Shown here one piece after another: positions 8,051 to 16,347 of a stretch of DNA of 64,000 nucleotides. Origin of the DNA: Nonomuraea rhodomycinica (lineage in GTDB: Bacteria; Actinomycetota; Actinomycetes; Streptosporangiales; Streptosporangiaceae); assembly GCF_013363995.1 (NCBI RefSeq), contig NZ_JABWGO010000010.1, positions 1 through 64,000 on the forward strand, in the 5' to 3' direction. The translations under genes were made by a program, and so were the position numbers. Each line of letters opens with the position of its first letter. Position 1 is the first letter of the stretch. Below the pieces are notes generated by a model. It did not search any database. It saw only the letters and a list, made by a program, of their open reading frames with translations, and had not been told where the DNA came from.

Positions 8051-9211
8051 TCACGCCGCGGCGGCCCGGAGGAAGTCGGCGTTGCCCTTGGACTCGCGGA
8101 GCTTGCCGATCAGCAGCTCCAGCGCCTGGTGCCGGTCGAGTGCGGTGAGCATGCGGCGCAGCCGCCACACGATCTCCCGCTCCCCGGCGGGCAGCAGGAT
8201 CTCCTCACGCCGCGTGCCGGACGCCTCCAGGTCCACCGCGGGGAACAGGCGGCGCTCCGCCAGGTCCCTGGCCAGATGGAGCTCCATGTTGCCGGTGCCC
8301 TTGAACTCCTCGTACAGGCTGTTGTCCATGCGCGAGCCCGTGTCCACGAGCGCGGTGGCGAGGATCGTCAGCGAGCCGCCCTCCAGCACGTTGCGCGCGG
8401 CGCCGAAGAAGCGCTTGGGCGGGTACAGGGCGGAGGCGTCGATGCCGCCGGTGAGCACGCGCCCGCCGCCCGGAGCCAGGTTGTTGTAGGCGCGGCCGAG
8501 CCGCGTCAGCGAGTCGAGCAGCAGGACCACGTCCCGGCCCTGCTCCACGAGCCGCTTGGCGCGCTCGACGGCCAGCTCCGCGACGGCGGCGTGGTCGCGG
8601 TCGGGGTGGTCGAAGGTGGAGGCGAAGACCTCGCCCCGGACGGAGGCGCGCATCTCGGTGACCTCCTCGGGCCGCTCGCCGACGAGCACCACCATGAGGT
8701 GGACCTCCGGGTGGTTGCGGGCGACGGCGGCGGCCAGGGCCTGCAGGACCATGGTCTTGCCGGCCTTCGGCGGGGCCACGACGAGCCCGCGCTGGCCCTT
8801 GCCGATCGGCGCGAACAGGTCGATGACCCGGGTGCTCAGCGACTCGGTCTCGACGCGCAGCCGCTCGTCCGGGTGCACGGGCGTCAGGTCCGCGAAGGCG
8901 GGCCGCTCGCGCCAGTCGGCGGCGCCGTTGACCGACTCGACGCTCACCAGCTTGCCGCCCGCGACGTCGGCGACGACGTGGTCGCCGGGGCGCAGCCCGA
9001 GCTGCCTCGCCCGGTCCGGCGGGACCCGGACGTCGTCGGGGCCGGCCAGGTGCCCGGCGCGGATGAAGGCGCCGCGCTCGCGCAGGTCGAGCAGGCCGGA
9101 GACGCGCCGCACGGGCGCCCCAGAACGCTGCCGGGGCACAGCCGGCAGGGACGCGGTGTGCTTCTTGGAAGAAGCGGTGTGCTTCTCGGAAGAAATGGTG
9201 TGAACAGTCAT
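8051..9211 (-). CDS. rho: Short Rho transcription termination factor paralogue
   Basis: 386 residues, much shorter than the usual actinobacterial Rho (over 600) because the long basic/acidic N-terminal insertion is absent. After ~40 variable residues comes a reduced RNA-binding domain (VSGLLDLRERGAFIRAGHL; VRVPPDRARQLGLRPGD), then the ATPase core: GKGQRGLVVAPPKAGKT (Walker A), VVLLLDSLTRLGRAYN (Walker B and Q-loop region), GGSLTILATALVDTGSRMD and RRLFPAVDLEASGTRREE. All motor motifs look intact. ATG 9211 has GGAAAGGGG upstream; the ORF continues to 9457 but that part overlaps a palindromic promoter region. Probably a second Rho beside a full-length one elsewhere; that is inference. Confidence 0.85.
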   Translation of the reverse strand: MTVHTISSEKHTASSKKHTASLPAVPRQRSGAPVRRVSGLLDLRERGAFIRAGHLAGPDDVRVPPDRARQLGLRPGDHVVADVAGGKLVSVESVNGAADWRERPAFADLTPVHPDERLRVETESLSTRVIDLFAPIGKGQRGLVVAPPKAGKTMVLQALAAAVARNHPEVHLMVVLVGERPEEVTEMRASVRGEVFASTFDHPDRDHAAVAELAVERAKRLVEQGRDVVLLLDSLTRLGRAYNNLAPGGGRVLTGGIDASALYPPKRFFGAARNVLEGGSLTILATALVDTGSRMDNSLYEEFKGTGNMELHLARDLAERRLFPAVDLEASGTRREEILLPAGEREIVWRLRRMLTALDRHQALELLIGKLRESKGNADFLRAAAA

Positions 9212-9422
9212 GATGGGGGCCCCTTTCCAGGGCAGGCCGAAGGCGGGATCCGGCGACAGGCGGCCGTCAGGGCCCGCACACGGGGCCCGCGTACGCGGGC
9301 AACGCCTATGCCGTGAAGCGGTACGCCGAGGACGGACGGCCCGGCGGTGATGGAAGCGAACCGATCCCGTACGAGCGGGATGATCGCTGGAGAAGATCGG
9401 CGGAGCGGAAGCTCGACGCCGT

Positions 9423-9445
9423 TCGGAACGTATCACACGTTCCGA
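9423..9445 (-). promoter_or_regulatory. Perfect inverted repeat overlapping the putative rho promoter
   Basis: TCGGAACGT (9423-9431), five-base spacer ATCAC, ACGTTCCGA (9437-9445): 9-bp perfect arms. Read on the minus strand, TTGCAT and TACGTT with a 16-base spacer form a possible -35/-10 pair that the palindrome covers, as expected for a repressor operator. The resulting leader before rho would be about 215 nt. No regulator gene is adjacent. Confidence 0.5.
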
Positions 9446-9601
9446 GTCATGCAACACCTAGCCCGCATGGGCTATTCCCGGGCTGTTCTCGTGTCGTAGC
9501 ACGCCGGAGCCCCTGTGCGGCCGTAACAATGTTCTTCTCGAACGGTTCGCCACGCCGGGCCGTCGAAGGACACGCGGGCCGCGTCATCGTGTCAAGCGTG
9601 A

Positions 9602-9616
9602 TGCAGGGCTCCTGCA
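9602..9616 (+). promoter_or_regulatory. Inverted repeat upstream of zinc-ribbon gene
   Basis: TGCAGG, spacer GCT, CCTGCA: perfect 6-bp arms, 50 bp upstream of the start of the small zinc-ribbon gene. It may be an operator or the base of a leader hairpin; the sequence alone does not decide. Confidence 0.3.
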
Positions 9617-9665
9617 ATCCGGCCAGGTTTTCCTGTAGGCAAGCAGCATTCCATAGGGGGATCCC

Positions 9666-9809
9666 ATGAAGACCAGCACCCGTTGCCCTCGGTGCCACCA
9701 CGAGCTCGACGAAGGCCCGATCATGTACCGCTGCGCGCACTGCTGCCGCACCGTCTACGCCGCCGACCTCGACAACGAGTACGTGCCGCGCACCCCCGTC
9801 GCCGCCTAG
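9666..9809 (+). CDS. 47-residue zinc-ribbon microprotein
   Basis: A small ORF starting MKTSTRCPRCHHELDEG and containing YRCAHCCRTVYAAD. Two CxxC knuckles (Cys7/Cys10 and Cys23/Cys26) separated by about 12 residues make a typical minimal zinc ribbon. AGGGGG ends five bases before ATG 9666, and codon use is GC-rich at third positions, so it is probably translated. It diverges from the rho paralogue and converges with the NTF2-like gene. Function unknown; such ribbons often bind nucleic acid or act as protein adaptors, which is inference. Confidence 0.65.
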   Translation: MKTSTRCPRCHHELDEGPIMYRCAHCCRTVYAADLDNEYVPRTPVAA

Positions 9810-9888
9810 GAGCCCGTCCCCGTCCCCGAGCGGCAGCGCCTCGGAGGTGCTGCCCTCGACGAAGGCGACGTCTGGACGAAGGGGACGC

Positions 9889-10293
9889 CTACTCGTCGTC
9901 CCAGGCCATCGAGCTCATGCGCCAACCGGCGGGCGTCCGGACGAACTGGGTGGTCTTGTGGCCGGAGCCCTCGAACCACTCGCCGTCGAGGAAACCCGAC
10001 TTCCGGTACTCGCTGAACCGGTGGGCGATCGATCCGAAGATCTCGGTCCGCTCGGCGACCTCCCATTCGGAGAACCCGGTCAGCGTCCCGTCGGTGAGGA
10101 TCTTCTCCCGGGGGGCGATGAACGCGTCCAGATCGTAGATCACCAGCTCGTCACCGACGTTCTTGATAATCATCCCTTGGGGGATGAAGAGCTCGCGGAC
10201 GACGCCGACGTCCGGCCGCGCGCCGCCGGTGTTGGTGAACGCCCCCATGAAGGCGCGCATGAGCCGGTCGATCTCGGCCTTGGGCTCCGGCAC
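9889..10293 (-). CDS. NTF2-like / SnoaL-fold family protein
   Basis: 134 residues (GTG start) of the cystatin-like alpha+beta cone fold. It reads VPEPKAEIDRLMRAFMGAF, then MIIKNVGDELVIYDLDAFIAPREKIL and WEVAERTEIFGSIAHRFSEY, ending in FVRTPAGWRMSSMAWDDE, the closing strands of SnoaL/DUF4440-type proteins. The upstream GAGAGGGG supports the GTG at 10293, six bases downstream of it; the ORF to 10344 has no better start. Members are small enzymes or ligand-binding proteins; no catalytic residue can be assigned here. It diverges from the MBL hydrolase at 10338. Confidence 0.65.
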   Translation of the reverse strand: MPEPKAEIDRLMRAFMGAFTNTGGARPDVGVVRELFIPQGMIIKNVGDELVIYDLDAFIAPREKILTDGTLTGFSEWEVAERTEIFGSIAHRFSEYRKSGFLDGEWFEGSGHKTTQFVRTPAGWRMSSMAWDDE

Positions 10294-10337
10294 GGGCACC
10301 CCTCTCACGAATGGACGCCTCACTCTAGTCTGGACGG

Positions 10338-11081
10338 GTGCCACACCAGCCCCTCACCGTCTCGGGCGTCGAGGTGACGCCCCTCTGCGACGCGGTCGGC
10401 CCCATGGGCGAGGCCATCCTCCGCCCCATGGCCGAGATGTTCCCCGGAGCGGGCCTTCCGCAAGAGCCGTGGATCCTGCACTTCCACTGCTTCCTGATCC
10501 GTGACCCGGCCGGCCGCCTCACGCTCGTCGACACCGGCATCGGCGCCACCGGCTCACCGGCGTCCAGCTGGGCGCCGGTGCCCGGGTCGCTGGTCGGCGA
10601 GCTGGCCGCGGCGGGCGGCTCGCCCGCCGACGTCGGCACCGTGATCCTCACCCACCTGCACAGCGACCACGCCGGCGGCGCGGTCGGCGACGACGGCACG
10701 CCGGTGTTCGTCAACGCCCGCCACGTCCTCCAGCGCGCCGACCTCGACGCCGTCGGCGGCGAGCTGCGCGAGCGGGTGCTCAACCCGATCAAGGACCTGC
10801 TCCACGTGGTGGAGGGGGACGCGGAGGTCGCGCCGGGCGTGCGGGTCCACCTGACCGCCGGTCACACGCCGGGCCACCAGATCGTGCGCGTCGGCGACGT
10901 CGCCGTGACCGGTGACCTGGTGCTGCACCCGGCGCAGCTCGCCGACCCGGCCGTGCCGTACGTCTACGACGACGACCAGGAGCTGGCGGCGGCCACGCGC
11001 GCCAGGGTCCTCGGCGAGCTGCGCGCCGCCCGCGCCGTGCTCGCCACGGCCCACTTCGCCGACCCGTTCGTCCAGCTCTGA
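10338..11081 (+). CDS. MBL-fold metallo-hydrolase (lactonase-like)
   Basis: 247 residues with the metallo-beta-lactamase signature THLHSDHAGG (HxHxDH zinc ligands), a further His in GHTPGHQ and Asp in VTGDLVLHP. The layout (LVDTGIGATGSPASSW before the motif, CFLIRD strand) resembles the AHL-lactonase/quinolone-signal-type MBL group, but substrate is not predictable. GTG 10338 has no ribosome site; TAGTCT at 10325-10330 would put transcription start on the GTG, so a leaderless mRNA is likely. It ends 4 bp from the convergent CvnA-like sensor. Confidence 0.8.
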   Translation: MPHQPLTVSGVEVTPLCDAVGPMGEAILRPMAEMFPGAGLPQEPWILHFHCFLIRDPAGRLTLVDTGIGATGSPASSWAPVPGSLVGELAAAGGSPADVGTVILTHLHSDHAGGAVGDDGTPVFVNARHVLQRADLDAVGGELRERVLNPIKDLLHVVEGDAEVAPGVRVHLTAGHTPGHQIVRVGDVAVTGDLVLHPAQLADPAVPYVYDDDQELAAATRARVLGELRAARAVLATAHFADPFVQL

Positions 11082-11085
11082 GCTC

Positions 11086-12987
11086 CTAGCGGCCGGCCAG
11101 GGCCGGCTGGTCGGACAGCAGCGACGCGGGCAGCGCGACCATCGCGGTCAGCCCGCCGTACGGCGACGGCCCGAGCCTGACCCGGATGCCGTGCCGGGCC
11201 GCCAGCCGGCTGACCACGAACATCCCGAGCCGGTCGCTCTGCGCCAGGTCGAACTCCGGCACCTCCTCCAGCCGGGCGTTCAGCTCGTCCAGCTCGGCGC
11301 GCACGAGCCCGAGCCCGCGGTCCTCGATCTCGACGGTGACCCCGTGGGGCGTGAGCGCGGAGCGGACGTCCACGCGCGTCTGCGGCGGCGAGAAGAGCGT
11401 GGCGTTCTCGACCAGCTCGGCCACGAGATGGGCGACGTCGGTGACCGCGCCGCCCAGCACCGACACCTGCGGCGGCTGCAGCACCTCCACCCGCGGGTAC
11501 TCCTCCACCTCGGCCACGGCGGCCCGCAGCACGTCCACGAGCGGCACCGGGTTGCGCCAGCCGCGCCCCGGGGCCTGGTCCGACAGGATGATCAGACTCT
11601 CGGCGTGCCGGCGCATGCGGGTCGTGAGGTGGTCGAGCTTGAACAGGTCGGCCAGCATCTCCGGCTGCTCGGTGTGGCGCTCCATGCTGTCGAGCTGCAT
11701 GAGCTGGCGGTGCAGCAGCGTCTGGTTGCGCCGGGCCAGGTTGACGAAGACCTGGCTGACCCCGTGCCGCAGCCGCGCCTGGTCCACGGCCGCCTCGACG
11801 GCGGTGCGCTGCACGCTGTTGAACGCCGTGACGATGTCGCGCACCTCGGCCGTGTCGGCCTTGACCTCCAGGGGCGCCAGCTCCTCCTCCGTGGGCCCGT
11901 CGCCGCCGGCGCGCAGCCGCTTGACCAGCCCGGCCAGCCGCACCTCGGCCAGCTCCGTGGCCGCGTCGCGCAGGCTGGCCAGCTCCTCGCCGAGGCGGCG
12001 GCGGAAGCGCAGCGACAGCAGGATCGAGGCGAGCACGGCCAGCAGGCCCGCACCGCCGGCCACGCCGATCTTGGTGAGGATGCTGTCGGCGGCGGGCGTG
12101 ACCCGGCGGACGACGCCCTGCACCGCCTGGAACTGGTTGCGCTCGGTCGCCGCCCACAGGTTGTCGCCGTCCACGGGCCAGGTGGCCGCCGCCGCGGGCA
12201 GCCCGTTCATCGCGGCCTGCCCCCTGACGGCGTCCTCCGCCTTCAGGAACTCCTGGTACGCGGGTGAGGCCAGCAGCTCCTCGTACGGGCCGCGCAGCCG
12301 GCCGTCGAGCTGGGAGAGCGCCTGCGTGTAGAGCAGCCGCCGGGTGCCGACCATGCCGATGAACGCCTCGCGCTCGGCCTTGGTGACGCGGCCCCGGGCC
12401 AGCACCACCGCGATCACCGCGCGCTCCCGGGACAGGATGTCCTTGGCCTCGCCGAGCATGGTCACGGCCCTGGCCTGCCGGTAGAGCGACTGCTCCGGCA
12501 CCAGCACCATGGCGTCGAACATGCGGAACGTGGCGTCTGCGATCCGGCTGTAGCCGTCGATCACCTCGAGCGGCGCGGGGGCGGACCCGTCCACCTTGCG
12601 GCGCAGCCGGGGCAGCTCGTCGAGCTCCCGGTACAGGGCGTCGAGCTGGGTGGCCATCTGCGGCGACAGGTCGCGCTCGCGGGCGGCGAGCTGCCGGAAG
12701 GCGGCCACGGTCCGGTCGGTGAGGGCGCGCTGCGTGGTCAGGCGCTGGCGGCCCTGCCTGCTCGTCAGGTACTCCACCGAGGCCAGGCGCTCGTTCTGGA
12801 GCTGCACGTTGATCTGCTCGGCGGGGTTGGACAGGTTGGTGACCAGCTCGTTCACCTGGAGGAGGCGCAGCCCGTCGCCGCCGGTCAGCGCCGCGGCGAA
12901 CGCCCACAGGCCCACCAGCGAGGTGAGCGGGACGAGCAGCAGGACCAGCAGCTTGAGCGCGATGGGACGGCCACGTGTGGGGGGCAT
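11086..12987 (-). CDS. CvnA-like sensor histidine kinase-type protein with nitrate/nitrite-sensing (NIT) domain
   Basis: 633 residues: a TM helix at ~10-33 (LKLLVLLLVPLTSLVGLWAF), an extracytoplasmic helical NIT-type sensor (~45-290) including SRERAVIAVVLARGRVTKAE, a second TM helix (~305-328), a HAMP-like coiled region, a dimerisation segment containing FVNLARRNQTLLHRQLMQLD, and a C-terminal HATPase with ELVENATLFSPP (N-box) and EDRGLGL (G-box). In Streptomyces such proteins open conservons followed by Roadblock, DUF742 and GTPase genes; none of those follows here, so this is an orphan. The classical phospho-accepting His is not obvious. GGAGGTCGC directly before ATG 12987 fixes the start; the upstream part of the ORF is untranslated. 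Confidence 0.85.
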   Translation of the reverse strand: MPPTRGRPIALKLLVLLLVPLTSLVGLWAFAAALTGGDGLRLLQVNELVTNLSNPAEQINVQLQNERLASVEYLTSRQGRQRLTTQRALTDRTVAAFRQLAARERDLSPQMATQLDALYRELDELPRLRRKVDGSAPAPLEVIDGYSRIADATFRMFDAMVLVPEQSLYRQARAVTMLGEAKDILSRERAVIAVVLARGRVTKAEREAFIGMVGTRRLLYTQALSQLDGRLRGPYEELLASPAYQEFLKAEDAVRGQAAMNGLPAAAATWPVDGDNLWAATERNQFQAVQGVVRRVTPAADSILTKIGVAGGAGLLAVLASILLSLRFRRRLGEELASLRDAATELAEVRLAGLVKRLRAGGDGPTEEELAPLEVKADTAEVRDIVTAFNSVQRTAVEAAVDQARLRHGVSQVFVNLARRNQTLLHRQLMQLDSMERHTEQPEMLADLFKLDHLTTRMRRHAESLIILSDQAPGRGWRNPVPLVDVLRAAVAEVEEYPRVEVLQPPQVSVLGGAVTDVAHLVAELVENATLFSPPQTRVDVRSALTPHGVTVEIEDRGLGLVRAELDELNARLEEVPEFDLAQSDRLGMFVVSRLAARHGIRVRLGPSPYGGLTAMVALPASLLSDQPALAGR

Positions 12988-13080
12988 GCGACCTCCGGAG
13001 GCATGGTGAGATCGCCTCGCAGAGTACACCCCTTCAGGGGGATTTCTCCGGTGTGCAGGGGGCCGGCCCGCACAGCGGCG

Positions 13081-13117
13081 AGCCGTGGCGGGCGCGTCCT
13101 GGACGCCCGCCACGGCT
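13081..13117 (-). terminator. Strong hairpin, probable terminator of the 13190 gene
   Basis: Perfect 14-bp arms: AGCCGTGGCGGGCG at 13081-13094 and its complement at 13104-13117, with a 9-base loop. It lies ~75 nt past the stop of the minus-strand membrane gene. There is no U-tract, which is common for actinobacterial terminators. It is also just upstream of the CvnA leader. Confidence 0.55.
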
Positions 13118-13138
13118 CACCTGTGTCCTTCGTGTGCG

Positions 13139-13201
13139 CCTTCCGGACCGCCGCCGGTCGGGGCGGCGTGCCTTCCGGACCGCCGCCGGTCAGGGCAGCG
13201 T
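13139..13201. repeat. 32-bp direct repeat, two copies
   Basis: The block beginning CCTTCCGGACCGCCGCCGGT occurs at 13139 and again at 13171 with few differences. It lies between the hairpin and the stop codon of the 13190 gene and overlaps its last codons, suggesting a local tandem duplication. No function is evident. Confidence 0.5.
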
Positions 13202-13813
13202 GTCCTCGGGGCCGCGCGCCACCAGGCGGTCGCCCGGCACCCGGGCGCCCGGCACCCGGGCATGGGCGGGGCCCCGCGTGCGCGCCTGCGTGTACGCCGG
13301 CTCCCGGTCAGCGCCGTCGCGCGGGAAGGGCGCGGTGTCGCGGTCCTCGTCGCGCTCCGCCGCGCGGGCGTCGCGGACGGCGGCGCGGGCGTCCGCACGG
13401 CCGGCCTCGCGGGCGGCGGTGCGCTCGGCCGCGACGCGGTCGGCGGCGGCGTGCTGGGCGGCGCGGTCGGCGGCGGCGTGCTCCGCGGCCGCGCGGTCCG
13501 TGGCGGCGTGCTCACGTTCGAGCCGGCGCTCCAGCTCCCGCTTCTCGTCCTCCAGGCGGGCCACCCGGTCGGAGGTCTGCGCCTGGTCGGCGCGCATCCG
13601 CCGGCGGCGTCGCGCGGACCTGCGCGTGCCCGCCACCATCATCCACAGGCCCAGAAGCAGCACCGCGGCGGTGATCGCCCCGGCCGCGAACATCTGGACA
13701 TGGTCGAGCTGTAACGTGTAACCGAACAGGATGTACCTGGACGTCTCCTCGGTGGCCACCAGGACGACGGCACCACCGGCGAGCAGGACCAGGACCAGGC
13801 CTAGCAAGGTCAT
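13190..13813 (-). CDS. Two-TM membrane protein with long charged Ala/Arg coiled-coil tail
   Basis: 207 residues. Two hydrophobic helices lie at ~4-20 (LGLVLVLLAGGAVVLVA) and ~38-60 (VQMFAAGAITAAVLLLGLWM), then a basic patch RRSARRRRRMRADQ and a cytoplasmic coiled coil of Ala/Arg/Glu repeats (VARLEDEKRELERRLERE; repeated AAADRAA and AERTAAREA) to the end. GC-rich Ala/Arg codon runs make the DNA internally repetitive. AAGGGGTGAG before ATG 13813 is a good ribosome site. Function unknown; the topology resembles LapA-like or scaffold proteins. Confidence 0.7.
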   Translation of the reverse strand: MTLLGLVLVLLAGGAVVLVATEETSRYILFGYTLQLDHVQMFAAGAITAAVLLLGLWMMVAGTRRSARRRRRMRADQAQTSDRVARLEDEKRELERRLEREHAATDRAAAEHAAADRAAQHAAADRVAAERTAAREAGRADARAAVRDARAAERDEDRDTAPFPRDGADREPAYTQARTRGPAHARVPGARVPGDRLVARGPEDTLP

Positions 13814-13917
13814 CCGAACTCACCCCTTGTCGTCTGAGCGCCTCCCTTCTGCCCATCGGCGCGGCCGATATGCGGCGCAGGCCCTATCCCGTAAGGGTTC
13901 CAGGTGAGGATGGCGTC

Positions 13918-14445
13918 ATGAGACCCGACCCCGGCCAGGTGCTGCACTTCTCCGAGGACCCCACGATCGAGCGGTTCGCGCCGCACGTCGCGCGCACGTC
14001 CGCGCGGGCCGAGCCGTACGTCTGGGCGGTGGGGCCCGAGCGCTGCCCCGACTACTGGTTCCCGCGCCAGTGCCCGCGCGCGATGGCCTGGCGCGACCCC
14101 GGCACCACCGACGCCGACGCCGAGCGGATCATCGGCGCCGGCTGCGGCGACCGGGTCCACGCCGTCGAGTACGGCTGGCTGCGCGCGATCACGGAGGTGC
14201 GCCTGTACGCGTACCGGCTGCCGGCCGAGCCGTTCGAGCCCATCGGCGAGCCCGCCCACGCCGTGGTCGCCCGCGTGCCGGTGGAGCCGCTCGGGCCCGC
14301 CGAGCCGGTGGGCGACCTGCTGGAGCTGCACGAGCGGGCCGGGATCCAGCTCCGCGTGCTCGACCGGCTCTGGCCGTTCTGGGACGAGGTGACGTCCAGC
14401 ACGCTCGGGTTCAGCGGGATCCGGCTGCGGAACGCTCGTCGATGA
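13918..14445 (+). CDS. DUF6886 family protein
   Basis: 175 residues beginning MRPDPGQVLHFSEDPTIE, a soluble alpha/beta protein with conserved-looking AVGPERCPDYWFPRQCPRA and RLWPFWDEVTSSTLGFSGIR. I recognise the pattern as the DUF6886 family, whose biochemical role is unknown. ATG 13918 is chosen over an upstream in-frame ATG because GTGAGGA is 8 bases before it. Its 3' end overlaps the convergent ketopantoate-reductase gene by 35 bp. Confidence 0.7.
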   Translation: MRPDPGQVLHFSEDPTIERFAPHVARTSARAEPYVWAVGPERCPDYWFPRQCPRAMAWRDPGTTDADAERIIGAGCGDRVHAVEYGWLRAITEVRLYAYRLPAEPFEPIGEPAHAVVARVPVEPLGPAEPVGDLLELHERAGIQLRVLDRLWPFWDEVTSSTLGFSGIRLRNARR

Positions 14446-15382
14446 GGGCGGTCAGGCGCTCGACCGGCATCGACCCGGGCGGCAGCTTCTCGCGGGCGAA
14501 CCGGTCGGCCTCGCGCTGGAGCACGTCGTTGACCGGGGTCGGCAGGCCGTACTCACGGCCGAGCAGCACGATCTCGCCGTTGAGGTAGTCGGTCTCGATG
14601 GTGCCGCTGGAGCGGGCGAGGCTCTGCCAGGACGAGCCGCCGCCGCGCTGGGCGCCGCCGATGGGCCGCACGTCCACCTGGTCGCCGCGCAGCGCGCTCT
14701 CCTCCTCCTGGCCGGTGTACGGGATCCCGGCCTCCTCCAGCACCGCGGCGCCCTCCGCCCGGGCCCGGTCGTGCAGCGTGCCGACGCCGGGCTCGTGGCC
14801 GCACAGGGCCTCGACGGCGTTGCCGAGGTTGCCGAGCAGCTTGCCGTACTTCCAGCGCATCACGTCGGGCTGGGCCAGGGCCACGAAGTCGCTCTTGCAC
14901 AGGTCGGCGACCATCTGGCGGGCCAGGTCGTCCACACCCTGGGGATAACGGCCGACGTGGAACATCCCGGAGTGCGGCATGCCGTAGGCGGCGACCGTGC
15001 CGGGTTCGAGGTGCAGGGCGGGCAGCCACACGCACATGCCGTAGACGCGCTCGAACCTCCGCATCACGGTCCGCTCGTTGTCGACGCCGTTCTGCGCGCA
15101 GAGCACCGGCAGGTGGCGCGGCCAGGGGTCGAGCGCGGCGACGGTGTCCTGCGACTTGGTGGCCAGCACCAGCACGTCGTCGTCGCGCGTGGGGACGGGG
15201 CCGTCGGCGGTGGGGACGGGGAGGGTGTCGTCGGACTCGGGGGTGAGCAGGCGCAGGCCGCGTGTCCTGAGCGCCTCGTAGTGGGCGCCTCTGGCGATCA
15301 GCAGCACCTCGTGCCCCGCCTGGAAGAGGCGGGCCCCGATGGTGCCGCCGACCGCTCCCGCTCCGATCACGATGTAGCGCAT
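14411..15382 (-). CDS. Ketopantoate reductase (PanE/ApbA) family protein
   Basis: 323 residues. The N-terminal Rossmann fold starts MRYIVIGAGAVGGTIGARL (GxGxxG NADPH motif), followed by VLVLATKSQDTVAAL and VLCAQNGVDNERT (the conserved KxxD/QNG region), and the C-terminal helical dimerisation domain contains the catalytic-type Lys in RWKYGKLLGNLGNAVEAL and SSWQSLARSSGTIETDYLNGEI. The family reduces 2-dehydropantoate in CoA synthesis or related 2-keto acids; there is no pantothenate gene nearby, so it may be a paralogue. ATG 15382 gives the standard N-terminus. The stop region overlaps the DUF6886 gene. Confidence 0.85.
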   Translation of the reverse strand: MRYIVIGAGAVGGTIGARLFQAGHEVLLIARGAHYEALRTRGLRLLTPESDDTLPVPTADGPVPTRDDDVLVLATKSQDTVAALDPWPRHLPVLCAQNGVDNERTVMRRFERVYGMCVWLPALHLEPGTVAAYGMPHSGMFHVGRYPQGVDDLARQMVADLCKSDFVALAQPDVMRWKYGKLLGNLGNAVEALCGHEPGVGTLHDRARAEGAAVLEEAGIPYTGQEEESALRGDQVDVRPIGGAQRGGGSSWQSLARSSGTIETDYLNGEIVLLGREYGLPTPVNDVLQREADRFAREKLPPGSMPVERLTALIDERSAAGSR

Positions 15383-15446
15383 GGCTCCGAGGATGTCACT
15401 CCCGGCTTCACGGCCGCCCACCGGGCCGCCGCTCGGGCCCTCGGGA

Positions 15447-16172
15447 CTACTTCGCGAGGGCGACCTGGGTCCGCGGGATGGCAGCGCCGCGGAAGCGCTC
15501 GCGCACGATCGTCCTGAGCACCCGCCAGCCGTCGCGGACGGCGTGCAGGTTGCTCTCGCCGTGGATGCGGCTGCGCTCGTGGCTCGGGACCTCGGCGATG
15601 AGCAGGCCGGCCTGGGCGGCGCGGACGTTCATGAGCGTCTCGATCTCGAAACCGTCGCAGTCGAGGCCCATCGCGTCCAGGTGCCGGGCCCAGAAGGCGT
15701 TGTAGCCGTAGCACAGGTCGGTGTAGCGGGTGCCGTACAGCCAGTTGGTGAGCCCCGTCAGCGCCCGGTTGCCGAGGGAGCGCAGCGGGCTGATGTCGTC
15801 GGAGCCGCCGCCCGGGGCGTACCGGGAGCCCTTGGCGAAGTCGGCGCCGTCCTCCAGGGCGGCGACGAAGGAGAAGATCTCCCGGCCGTCGGTCGAGCCG
15901 TCGGCGTCGATCATGACGATGATGTCGCCGGAGGCGGCCGCGAAGCCTTCGATGAGGGCGTTTCCCTTGCCCCGTCCGGTCTGGGTGACCACCCGGAGGT
16001 CGGGGCGCAGCCGGCGGGCCACGGCGACGGTGTCGTCGCTGGAGTTTCCGTCGACGAGCACGACCTCGTCGATCCAGGCGGGCAGGGTCGCGAACACGTG
16101 TGGCAGGTTGTCGGCCTCGTTCATCGCGGGGACGACGACGGTGACGCTGGCGGTGAATGGCCCCTTGTTCAT
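15447..16172 (-). CDS. GT2-family glycosyltransferase (dolichyl-phosphate-mannose-synthase-like)
   Basis: 241 residues of a GT-A fold: ASVTVVVPAMNEADNLP, EVVLVDGNSSDDTVA, GRGKGNALIEGFAAASGD, then IVMIDADGSTDGREI with the metal-binding DAD, and GSRYAPGGGSDDISPLR. A CYGYNAFWARHLDAMGLDC segment and SHERSRIHGESNLHAVRDG follow, as in prenyl-phosphate sugar transferases of the GT2 family. There are no C-terminal TM helices. It likely transfers a sugar from a nucleotide donor at the cytoplasmic membrane face; acceptor unknown. ATG 16172 is preferred; the ribosome site is weak. Confidence 0.8.
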   Translation of the reverse strand: MNKGPFTASVTVVVPAMNEADNLPHVFATLPAWIDEVVLVDGNSSDDTVAVARRLRPDLRVVTQTGRGKGNALIEGFAAASGDIIVMIDADGSTDGREIFSFVAALEDGADFAKGSRYAPGGGSDDISPLRSLGNRALTGLTNWLYGTRYTDLCYGYNAFWARHLDAMGLDCDGFEIETLMNVRAAQAGLLIAEVPSHERSRIHGESNLHAVRDGWRVLRTIVRERFRGAAIPRTQVALAK

Positions 16173-16347
16173 GCCTAGACGGTGCAACTCGGCGCATGCA
16201 AGCCGCTTGACTTCGCCTTGCAGGGATCATGGTAATCCATGCCTCATCTGGGCATGTTCATCATCCTGTGACCTGGTGACACACTCGCGGCGGGGCGTTG
16301 CGCGGCCCGGTGGGACGACCTTGACTTCCCCACCCGAATGTGCGCCT

